From the NCBI GenBank assembly GCA_016288695.1, contig JAEELD010000009.1, forward strand, positions 1 to 64,000: 64,000 nucleotides of DNA, read 5' to 3'. This document shows positions 48,310-59,570 of this stretch, in pieces. A model generated the notes under the pieces. That model did not search any database, was not told where the DNA came from, and was given only the letters and a program-made list of their open reading frames with translations. Source of the stretch: Mycoplasmataceae bacterium. Lineage in GTDB: Bacteria; Bacillota_I; Bacilli_A; Mycoplasmatales; Mycoplasmoidaceae. How positions within the stretch are numbered: position 1 is the first letter of the stretch; each line of letters starts with the position of its first letter. The translations under genes were made by a program, and so were the position numbers.

Positions 48310-48639
48310 ATGAAAAATATCAATGAATTTATCTCAGACAAAAGAGAAAAAGAATTAATAAGAATTGACTTACAGTTTTTTGCTTCAAAAAAAGGAGTTG
48401 GATCTACAAAAAATGGACGTGATTCTAATCCAAAATTTTTAGGTGCGAAAATTAGTGATGGTGAAATTGCAAAAGCTGGTCAAATAATATACCGCCAGCG
48501 AGGTAATAGAATTTATCCTGGTAAAAATGTTGGTGAAGGCAGAGATTTTACATTGTTTGCAAAAAAAGAAGGAAAAGTAAAATACTCACCATATAAAAAT
48601 AACAAAATTAAAGTAGAGATAATATCAAAAAATTTATAG
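48310..48639 (+). CDS. rpmA: 50S ribosomal protein L27 precursor with Prp-cleavable N-terminal extension
   Basis: [29 protein letters not shown]. Confidence 0.96.
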   Translation: MKNINEFISDKREKELIRIDLQFFASKKGVGSTKNGRDSNPKFLGAKISDGEIAKAGQIIYRQRGNRIYPGKNVGEGRDFTLFAKKEGKVKYSPYKNNKIKVEIISKNL

Positions 48640-48672
48640 TAAATTTGTTCATATTAGATAATTAATTGCCCT

Positions 48673-49860
48673 TTAAACAAGTTTTTTATTCTTGTTAAAT
48701 GAATAATGCAAAAAACCAAAAATTCCTAAAAAAGCTGGAATGTATGCAGTAAAAAATCTTCATACAAGAATTCCATTATCTACAATTGTTTCTACCTCTT
48801 TTCTATCTATATTTCTAATTACATCTTTTAAATTTAAAATAGTTTTCAAAAAGAATTCTATTGATCCTTCTCCGCCAGGCAATGGTATAAATTTATTAGC
48901 TGTAATTGCTACATTCCCTGAATTAAAAGATCATAGAGGGTCAATATATACATCAGGTGAAGTTATTAACAACAATGATACTCAAATATTGATATATAAA
49001 AAAATTTCATAGAAGCAATAAAAAGCAAACAATCAAACAGAAATTTTTCATTCCTTTAAAAAAGAAGCAAATTCAATTTTCATCTGCTTGTTATATGAAT
49101 ACTTGTTTATAATTTCTTGTTTTGTTTTATATTTGAATCTAAAAAATTTCAAAATCTTATTAAATAGAAGGGAAACAAAAATTTGAAAATGAGCATTTAA
49201 CCCTGAAAATACTAGAAAAAATACATTGAAAATATTAATTAAAAAACCTATTGTCATTGCTCAAAATGCGCCAAGTGCTATGACATCTAATTGTAATTCT
49301 TGATACCTAAGACATAAACAAATAAATGAAGGTAAAGTTACAGCAATTTGTGCTAATTGTCATAATAAACTGCAACATAATGTAAGGACAACAGACTTGT
49401 ACATTTCCAAACCATGTTTTTTAAAAAAATAAATAGCAAAGGGGTCAGTAAATAAATTGGCTGGTGTTACGCAAAATAAAAATGACATTATTGTGCCGAA
49501 TGACACTTTATCTCATAATGTCAAATTGACACCATATTTTTTAGCTTTTATTGTGAATTGAAAATAATTAAAAAAGGTTCGAAAAAGAATAAAAAATATC
49601 AAGGGGATAAACCATAAATAACGATGATTTGAAAAACATAATTTGATAGCTTCTAACAAAGCAGATGAATCAATTTTTACTATGTAAAGGAATGTTAAAC
49701 ATAATACTAAGGCAGTTAATAAAATGCTAATACATAAAAAAATAAACCTTTTATGATTATCATCATTTTTTAGCAAATCATCATTTATTTTTTCATTAAT
49801 ATCAAATTGATCGATTTTTTTGGTAGTTACAGGCACTATAATGTTGTATATAAATGACAA
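48673..49860 (-). CDS. UPF0104/lysylphosphatidylglycerol synthase TM-region (flippase-like) membrane protein
   Basis: Multi-TM frame joined across TGA, conserved-type ANKFIPLPGGEGSIEFF motif. Confidence 0.78.
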
Positions 49861-49878
49861 TATTATATACTATTCATT

Positions 49879-51033
49879 ATGAATAAAATGGTATACATTT
49901 TCGGCGCTGGTATTAGTGGAATTACACTGGCTAGAAAACTTGCAGAACAAAATTGACAAATAAAAATTTTTGAAAAAAATAATTTTGTCGGTGGTAATTG
50001 TTATGACTACTTTGATAAACATAATGTTTTAATCCACAAATTTGGTCCGCACATATTTCATACTGATAAGAATATAATTCAAAAATTTATTAAAAAATTT
50101 GCAAAATTTAGAGAATATGAACATCATGTTCGTGTAAATGTCAAAAACCAACAAATACCTTTGCCCATAAATTTCAAATCTTTAGAAATGATATTTAAGA
50201 AAAAATCAAAAATTATTATTGGTGTTCTAAAAGAAAAATTTAAAAACAAAAAAAATATTAATTTATCAGATTTAGAGAAAATAAAAAATAAATATATACA
50301 AGAAGTTTATAACTTTTTATATAGAAATATTTATGCAAACTACACATCAAAAATGTGGGGAATCTCTATAAAAAAAATATCCCATGATGTTATTAATAGA
50401 GTAAAAATTAATCTATCTTATCAAGATAATTATTTTCCAAATGATAAATTTATTGGAATCCCCAAAAATAGTTATTCATCTATGATGAAAAATATGCTAT
50501 CCCACAAAAATATTCAGTTATTTTTAAATCAAAAAGGAAAATTAATATTTAAAAATAAATCAATTTTTTTTCAAAATAAATTAATTTGCTCCCCAATAGT
50601 TTTTTGTGGAGCCATTGATGAATTATTCAATTACAAATTTGGAAAATTGCCATATCGTAGTCTCAATATAAATTTTATCCATTACAATAAAAATTCCTAC
50701 CAAAAAAATGCTGTTATAAATTACCCTGCACATGCCAAAATAACAAGAATCACAGAATATAAAAAATTAACCCAACAAAGAATAAATGGAACAACAATAA
50801 GCAAAGAAACACCAGGTGAATATTCAAGCAAAAGCAAAAACTTCAATCACCGTTTCTACCCTATAAACAATATTTTTACGTCAAAAATATATAATAGTTA
50901 CTATAAATTAGCAAGTAAATTTAAAAATTTATATCTGCTTGGGCGTTTAGCACAATACAAATATTTTGACATGGATGATGCTATTTTCAATGCTCTTGAG
51001 TTATCACAAAAAATAATAAATAATTATGAATAA
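49879..51033 (+). CDS. glf: UDP-galactopyranose mutase
   Basis: YIFGAGISGITLARKLAEQ, GGNCYDYFDKHNVLIHKFGPHIFHT, FCGAIDELFNYKFGKLPYRSL, YPINN. Confidence 0.94.
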
Positions 51034-51940
51034 AAAAAGTTTTACAGTAATCACAGCTGCTTATAATTCACAAGACTACATAGAAAAATGTATTAAAAGT
51101 GTTATAAATTCTAAATATGATATTTCCCTAGTCGAGCACATAATTGTTGATGATGGGTCAACTGATAATACTGCAAATATTGTTAAAAAGTATGCAATGT
51201 ATTATAAACACATTCATTACTACAAAAAAACAAATGGTAATTGGGGAAGTGTTATAAATTATGTTACAAAAAATAGATTGGTACATAATGATTATGTTGT
51301 AATTTGTGATAGTGATGATAGAATTAAACCAAAAGCTTTCTATTATGTAAACAAGTATTCAAAAAGTGCAGATATATTTGCAGGTATGTACATAATGCAC
51401 TCAAAATCAAGACTATCAAAACTACTTGTAATTTCGCCTTATTATTGAATATTTAGAAGAAATATGTTTAATAAAAAAAATAACAAATGTATTCATTCTT
51501 TTTCATTATTTTTAAATGCTACATATTTTAAAAAGGAATTATTTTACAATCACATAAAATTAAAAGAAAAAGTTAATTTCCAGGATGCTCTTCTCATTAA
51601 AGATTTATTTAATAAATCTAATTCAGTTAGATGAAAACCAAGAATCTTATCCTATTACTGAAGATGACGAAAAGGTAACACTATGTCAAAATTTAATAAT
51701 CAAGAGTCATTCAAAGATCTTTTGTATATTATGCGTATGTTTTCTGAATTTAACTTAAATGAAGGAATTTTTTATTACCTATTCGGAAACAAAAAATTTA
51801 GAGAGTATTTAAAAGCTAACAAAATTAAATTTAAATTAAAACAAAAATTTAAGATAAAAATGTGACCTTGATACATTAAATGATTTTTTTATGTAATATA
51901 CTTTGTTTTTCAATACAAAAATTTTTGAGAAAAAAATTAA
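51026..51940 (+). CDS. Family 2 glycosyltransferase
   Basis: FTVITAAYNSQDYIEKCIKSVINS...HIIVDDGSTDNTANIV...VICDSDDRIKP; joined across TGA. Confidence 0.9.
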
Positions 51941-52908
51941 TTTTTCTTTAATAGTTTTATCCGAAATAAGTAATCAGATTTAATCATATCAACTAAATTA
52001 TATTTAGGTTTTCATTTTAAAATTTCATAGGATTTTTTATTAGAACCAACTAAAACATCAGGATCCCCTGCTCGGCTTGGTTTATACATAAAGTTTTTTT
52101 GTTTTTTTAAAACTTTTGTTGCTATATCATAAACTTGTTTTACAGTATAACCTTTGTTTGAGCATAAATTAACACAGCATGATTTATTTTTGCTAAGAAA
52201 TTTTAAACCCAAAATTATAGCATTTGCTAAATCCAGAACGTGAACATAATCTCTCAATGCTGTTTTATCAACTGTATTAAAATGTTTTCCGAATATAAAA
52301 AACTTTTTATTAAGAATTATTGATTGGTTGATTAATGGAATTAATAAAGTTAATTTGTCTCTTGCCATTCCATAATCAGCCTTTTTACTAGCTCCAGAGA
52401 CATTAAAAAATCTATAAATACAATATTTAAGATTGTTACTATACGTAAAATCATGAATCATACTTTCACAACACAATTTAGTTGAACCATAAGGATTACA
52501 AGGATTTTTAGGTTCACTTTCCAAAATTAATTTCTTGTTTAAATTACCATAAACGGCTGCGGATGATGCAAAAATAATTTTTTTGCACCCTGATTTAACC
52601 ATAGTTTTCAATAAATTAAATGTTCCTATCACATTATTTTCATAGTAAAATGCTGGCATATTTACTGACTCACCAACAACTGTTTTTGCTGCTAAATGTA
52701 TTACAGCATTTATCTTATACTTTTTAAAAATAACTAGGAGTTTATTTAAATCAAGAATGCTGCCATTAACAAAAATTGATTTCTTGTTAACAAATTTTTT
52801 GTTTCCTGTTGACAAATCATCATAAACAATAACTTTGTGCTTGCTAACTAACTCATCAACAACAACACTTCCAATATATCCAGCTCCACCTGTGACTAAA
52901 ATGTTCAT
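51937..52908 (-). CDS. galE: UDP-glucose 4-epimerase
   Basis: MNILVTGGAGYIGSVVVDEL, HLAAKTVVGES, YGSTK, RFFNVSGA; 3' overlap with glycosyltransferase. Confidence 0.95.
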
Positions 52909-52917
52909 AGTATAAAT

Positions 52918-54219
52918 TTATTTAATAACCCTCTTATGAACATATAAAACTTGATCATCGTTTTCACTATTATTATCTATATTGTTGATAGCATGTTTGT
53001 TGTAAGAACTAAATAATTTAGATAGGTCAAAATCATCAATTTTTCTCATAAGACTATCCAAATGCGTATCAATTATTTTCTTAACACACTCAAGTGCCCT
53101 ACTTGAATTTTTATTTATGTTTTCAAGCAACTTATGTATCTCATTAGCGTTATCTTGAATATATTTAATTGATTTATCAATGATTGATGATTTAAAGTCT
53201 TTTATCTTTTTTTGTATATCTGCCGTATCAACATTGTGATTTTTTAATTCTTTTTCGCGCTTTTCATAATCCATAATAGTTTGGGAAATTTTCTTATAGG
53301 TTGAATTGAGTATTGCAAGGAAGGATATAAAAAAAGATGGGCGGGCCATATACATATCTTTATATTCACTAACTTTTTGTATCGAAAATTCTTGTTCAGG
53401 CTCAAGCTCAGTTATAAGTAAAGAATATTCACAACCTTTTTTTATTTTATTTTTCTCTAATTTCTTGAAATAATGTGCATTTTTTAATTTATCCTTGGAA
53501 GAAAGAAATTCTGTCTTTACTTCACAACAAACAGATGCTAATACTTTCCTTTTTAACCTATCATTGCAATCATAAATTTTAAAAATAAAATCAGCTTTTG
53601 AGCCTTTCTCTTCATTTTGATCTTTAACTATCTCATTGTCCTTGAAAAATTCACAATTTTCAAAAGCACCATTTGTAAATGCTTTATCATATTCATTCTT
53701 GCATCACTTTTCAAGATTTTCTCCATGTGTCTTTACTGTATTAATATTTTGCTGTCTTTCGATTGTATTAACTTTGCTTTCCAATTGTTCTTTTTCTTTT
53801 TGTAATTCTTCTTTTTCATTTTGTCATGATTTTCTTTCCTCATCAAAATTGTTTTTAAGGTCTCTTTCTTGTTTTAACAATTTATTATCTAGAGAAAGCA
53901 TAATAGAATTCAATTCAATATCTTTTTTATTGAGTTCATCTTTTCATTTTGTCTCTTCCTCTAATTTAGTAATTTTTTTTGCTTCTTCTATTGCATGTGT
54001 TTTTTCTTCATTAAATTTGGTTTCAAATTTCCCTTTTTCAAGATCAACTTTTATCTGAATTAATTTTTGTGTCTCGCTATCTAATTTTTTAATAATTTCT
54101 ATTGCATTACTCTTATTAATATCAAGATATTTATTTATATCTATTAGATCACCCTTTTTGGCATCTTCATCAAGTTGAATTTCGTGTTCATTTTTAATTG
54201 AGAATTTTATATACGACAT
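52918..54219 (-). CDS. DUF2130-family coiled-coil protein with PD-(D/E)XK-like core
   Basis: Long coiled coil, then EEKGSKADFIFKIYDCNDRLKRKVLASVCCEVKTEF...; MYMARPSFFISFLAIL. Confidence 0.75.
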
Positions 54220-54246
54220 ATGATAAATATCTATTATAGTTATTTA

Positions 54247-54268
54247 GAGTAATGTTTCAACATTACTC
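54247..54268. promoter_or_regulatory. Perfect palindrome between divergent DUF2130 gene and lemA
   Basis: GAGTAATGTT-TC-AACATTACTC, 10-2-10. Confidence 0.45.
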
Positions 54269-54309
54269 AGATTATTGTAAAATAACAACAATATATAAAG
54301 AGACAAAGT

Positions 54310-54984
54310 ATGTTAGTTGATACAAGAGTAGAAACTTCTGAGAATGCTATTGGATTTAAACCAAATGTCCAAAACCAAATTATTACACCTAAGAAAAGTG
54401 TTGGAATTACGATTCTAAATTTTTTCTTGTGTATTATTACCATTGGTATATATGGTATTGTTTTGGTTAGCAAGCGCAACTGATTCAATAGACAACAACA
54501 AGAAATCAACAAGAGAACTAGTGATATTAGTGTTCAATTAACACAAAGAAGAGATACTTTAATCAAGTTATTGGATTTAACCAAATCTCACATGAAATAT
54601 GAAAAAGATTTATTAAAAAATATAACTGAATTAAGATCTCTTCAAAGTGGCAGCATTAAAGCTGAAGATTTATCTATAGTCAATGACAAAATTAACCAAG
54701 GTTTTACTAAAATAAATGTTGCTTTTGAAGCATATCCAAATTTACGTGCTAGTGAATCAGTAATGCAATTAATGTCAACTGCTGACTTAAATGAAAGGGA
54801 AATTGCTGCAAGTCGTAGACTTTATAACCAATCTATAATGGAATTTAACCAAAAATTATTTGTATTCCCAGATCAAAATATTGCTGCTGGAATGAAATTA
54901 CACACACTTCCATTATTTGAAGCTAGTGCTGAACAAAAGGAAGATGTTAATTTAGATATGAATTCTTTCTTAAAAGAAAATTAA
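54310..54984 (+). CDS. LemA family protein
   Basis: N-terminal TM, then NWFNRQQQEINKRTSDISVQLTQRRDTLIKLLDLTK...AFEAYPNLRASESVMQLM...NEREIAASRRLYNQSIMEFNQKLFVFP. Confidence 0.92.
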
Positions 54985-55014
54985 TTTAGTATTGACTTAT
55001 AAAATCAATAGCTT

Positions 55015-56793
55015 ATGAGTAATGAAAATATAACCTCATTAGATGTTTGTAAATTTTATGACCAAAAAATCAAAAATTTAGTAAAAAAGAACACTGATGA
55101 ATATATTGACAAAATTTTTGAACAAAATAATTACAATAAAAAATTAGTTAGTGAACTTGCCCCTAAAATAGATACTCAAAATGAGCAAATTAAAATTTAC
55201 AATAGTAAGTTTTATAACAAAGAAAGATTTTTTACTAAATTAAAAATTTGAATTGTTGTTTTTACTCTCCTAATAACTCTAGGTGTCTGGTTTTCAATAT
55301 ATGGATTTAAAGCTGCATCGACATCATGATTAGGTTATTTAGGAATCAGCATAGGATTAATTGGTTTAATTCTTTTTATTCTGTTTATGGTTTTTTATTT
55401 CAAATGAAAAAAACTATCACAAAAAGAAAAAAGTGATATTTCTCCAATTATTGAACAAAATAAAATTGATATTGCAACTATGCATAGAGAAATGCAAAAG
55501 GTTGTTGGATTAATCAAAGCAAGAGATTGCTTTAATATTTATGAAAAATCTTTTGAAAATTTAAAAATTAACAACTATATTTCTGAAGGAGATTACAGTA
55601 TTTGAAAAGATGTTTTGAGTCAAAACAAAAATGAGTCTCTGTATTGTGAAATTCATGGTGAAGTATACAACCATCCATTTATATATTTAATAAATAAGTG
55701 TATGGAAATGCGTGATGTGCCTTACGTGGGTTCTACTATAGTGACTTATACTACATCAGATGGTAATGGTGGTTCTAGAACACAAACAGCAACAGTTACT
55801 GCAACTATTTATAAGCCAAAACCATTCTATACAAAAAACACACGCTATGTATACAAGATGAATGTATACCCTGAATTAACTTTCAATAGTTTGACTCCAT
55901 TAAAAAATGAACATGGAGTAAACAAGTTCTATAAACAACATAAAGACTATGAAAGAATGGAGAATACTAAATTTGATATTCTTTTACCATGCGAAAGAAA
56001 TAATGATTTACAATTCCATACAGTGTTTAGCATCTTTGCTCAAGAACAAATTGTTAACTGTATTGAGCAATATGGTTTAACAAACTTACAGATAGCTAAA
56101 ACTGCCCAATATGTTTACACAAATTTAAATAATGAATTAACTAATAAAAATTTAGTTTACAGTGGTGAAGCATTCTTAAATTATAACCCTAAGGTTATTC
56201 GCGAAAACTTTATTAGAACTATGAACAATAACATGAAATATTTATATCAATATATGTCACCAATCTTTTCTGTTGGATTGTTCCAACAAGAAAGATTCAT
56301 TCTCCCTAAATCAAAAGCTGGGAACAATAATGCTATTGATTGCATGATTCAAAAATTCATCAATTCAAATGCAACAAGTGCAAATTACTTTAATTTAAAA
56401 ACAAGTAATGTAGTATATGATGCTATTCCTTCTACTAAAGTACTTTATGCTACACCAAGTTATGCTGTTACATCAATGAGTATGGATTCATATAGCCATG
56501 TAAATAAAGTACAAAATGTAGCAAAATATTTCCGTGGTAAAATGGTAATTGTACCAGTCCCATACCTTGAATTCCATCCCGTAAATAATGAATACTTAAC
56601 TTTATCTTGAATTTATAACAAATCTATGAAAGATTGTACTATTGAAATTCAAACTGAATATATGAAAACTTTAGGAATTAAAGCAATTTACAAATATCTA
56701 AATCAAATTGTAGTTGTATTTGAGCAAGAAGTCAAATCAATTAAAGGTAAAGAAAACCAAATTATCAACAAAATAAATTCACACTTTAATTAA
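55015..56793 (+). CDS. LemA-associated membrane protein (possible DUF3137-like)
   Basis: 592 aa single frame across TGA; coiled N-terminus, two TMs (VVFTLLITLGVWFSIY; LGISIGLIGLILFILFMVFYF), large soluble C-terminus. Confidence 0.65.
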
Positions 56794-57102
56794 TTGTCTA
56801 AAGTTTTGGAATAAAACTAAGTAATGGGGGGCTTAAAAAAAACAAAGTCTTTATAAATTTTTTTAATTTATTATTGAATGTCTTAATTTCCTCACTGTTT
56901 TATAGTTAAATTTAACAATGAATTCTATTAATTTTAACTCCACAATCGTTCAAATTTAGACAATGCCACAAAAAGCTAGTTTTTTACTAACTTGAAAAGT
57001 GTATGACAAAACTAGTATACATATATGCTTTTTTTTGATTTATGTCAAAAAACCAACTTCTTTGCAAAATTACTCAAAAAATAAACCATTCATTTTTAAA
57101 TG

Positions 57103-57123
57103 TAACTTATAATAAATAAGTTA
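57103..57123. promoter_or_regulatory. Palindrome overlapping the candidate feoAB -10 element
   Basis: TAACTTAT-AATAA-ATAAGTTA; TATAAT at 57108-57113 lies inside it. Confidence 0.45.
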
Positions 57124-57156
57124 AACATAAAATTAATTTGGAATATTATTTTTAAA

Positions 57157-57390
57157 ATGAATTTGAATAGAAACCATAAGGGTAAATATGTAATAATTAG
57201 GAAATTAAACTTTAATAATGAAAAGATTAATCATATGTTAAGAAATATAGGTATTGACACTAATAATATTGTACAAGTTCTTGATTATAACCAAAACAAT
57301 AAAATACTCCATCTAAAAGTGTTTAATACAGAATATGCAGTGAGAGAAAAAGATTGCTCCTTAATTGATGTTGCTGAAATTAAAAAATAA
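57157..57390 (+). CDS. feoA: FeoA-like ferrous iron transport protein A
   Basis: 77 aa SH3-like; MNLNRNHKGKYVIIRKLNFNNEKINHMLRNIGIDTNNIVQVLD..., immediately upstream of feoB. Confidence 0.75.
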   Translation: MNLNRNHKGKYVIIRKLNFNNEKINHMLRNIGIDTNNIVQVLDYNQNNKILHLKVFNTEYAVREKDCSLIDVAEIKK

Positions 57391-59521
57391 TTTTTCAAAA
57401 AATGAAACTAACTTAAATAACAATCATTTGATAACCAAATGATTTAACAAATATAGTCACAATTTTTTTAATAATAATTGCATAGATGCAAAAAAAAGAA
57501 TTCTCTTAGTTGGGCCACCAAATGTTGGGAAATCAACTATTTTCAATAAGATCACAAAGGCAACAGCGTTTGTTTCCAATATTGATCGTGTAACTGTTGA
57601 TAACAATTATGGAATTTTGAAAAAAAATAAAAATTTTCTTGTTGTTGACTTGCCTGGTTTATATAACATCTCTCACCCGATTGATGAAGAATTAATTGTA
57701 AATAATGAGTTGTGCTGTGGGAAAAAGAGTGATAAAATTGTAAATGTTGTTGGTGCGCAATCAATAAAACGTGATTTAAAATTAGTTATTCAGTCACTCG
57801 AAACAGGAAAATTATCCTCAATCATAATAAATATGATTGATGCTGTTAATATTAACAATATAAAAATAGATAAACTATCAAAACTGCTAAACAATGTTGA
57901 AATTCTACCATTGCAATCTAACAAAAAGATAGATCAACATAAAATTATTGAAAGAATTATCAAATGTGACGCTGTTAACCATAAATTAATTAATTATGGT
58001 AAAGAAATTGAAAAAATAATTAATGACATTTCAAAATATATTCCTAATATGACATGCTCTAAGCGTTGATATGCATTAATGATCTTAGAAAAAAATGAAT
58101 TTATCATAGATGCTATAAAAACAAAAGATAAAGTTTGTTTCCAAAAAATTGAAAACATTCTAAAAAATAATGCCCATCAAAATTTCCCTATGTTAATAGA
58201 AACAAAAAGGGCAGAATTTATTGAAAAGATCATTAAAAATTGTATTGTAAACCTACCAAATAATGGATATATAAAAATTTCAAGGAGAAATAATCACAAA
58301 ATTGATAAATATGTTTACAAAAAATTTATTGGGGTGCCATTATTAATTTTATTGATGTGTATGATTTATTATGCCTCATTTGGCCCATATATGGGAGGCG
58401 GACTACAAAAATTACTTAATGAAAATTTATTTCAAGAATTAATTAGAAAAAATTTAAATAGCTTATTTAATAATCTTAATTGAAATGAATGGTGACAACA
58501 ATTTGCAATTGATGGGGTGCTTGGTGGTGTATTTACATTATTATCCTTCATACCACCCATTTTTATTCTTTTTTTAATGATAAACATAGTTCAACAAATT
58601 GGAATCATGTCAAGAATATCCATTCTTCTTGATTCAGCACTGGAAAAATTTGGATTATGCGGGCGCGATGTAATTAATTTAATAACGGGTTTTGGTTGTA
58701 ATGTCCCAAGTATACTCGCAACAAGATCTCTAAATACAAAAAAAGAAAAAATAATCTCAATAATTGTTTTACCTTTTATTTGTTGTTCAGCACGAACTAT
58801 ATTTTTTGCATATATTTCAAATAAAATTTTTGGCGAAAATTGGGGTTGACTTTGCATAATAATAATGCTGCTTGCATCTTCAATAGTTACTCTTTTAATA
58901 AGCCAATTCTTTTCTAACACCTTATTTAAAAAAACAAATCCATTTTTTATAGTTGAAGTCCCAAATTGAACATTTCCTGACATATTGGTTGCATTCAAAA
59001 ATGTTTATTTTCAAATAAAAAATTTCATTATTGAAGTGGCATCACTAATTCTAATATCAAATTTTCTCATTTGGTTATTTTTACATCTTGGTCCTAATGG
59101 ACCAATTCTTAATAATAAGAACTTATCATTATCATTTATTGGTCATTTTAGTAAATTCATTAACTTAATTATGTTCCCATTAGGTGGTAATTCTAATTAT
59201 GGTTGAGTAAAACATGATGATGGTTGAAAATTGACATTTACACTTATCTCTGCATTGCCTGCTAAAGAAATTGCATTAACAAATATGCAACTCTTTTTTG
59301 GTGATAAACTTGATGGTTTTTTTATTTGCTATAAAAATCTTCCACTAATTTTTAGTTTTTTATTAATATTTATGTTTTATTCACCATGCATTTCAACTAT
59401 GGCTGTTATCATAAAAGAAGGTGGATGAAAAATTTTGGGAATACATTTATTAACTAGCTTTTTTATCTCATATATTATTGGTTTATTTGCATATTGGATA
59501 ACTTTTGCTTTTGTTCATTAA
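57368..59521 (+). CDS. feoB: Ferrous iron transporter B
   Basis: G-domain LVGPPNVGKSTIFNKIT, VVDLPGLYNISHPIDEE, INMIDA; LITGFGCNVPSILATRSL, CCSARTIFF, ALPAKEIALT gate motifs. Confidence 0.92.
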
Positions 59522-59570
59522 AATTGATTAATAAATTAATCAATATTGTATTTTGAATACATAATTTATA

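Noticed and set aside
48675-48698. Bidirectional terminator between rpmA and the UPF0104 gene (aacaag...cttgtt)
   Set aside because: The stem is short and bulged and overlaps the coding end; too weak to annotate.
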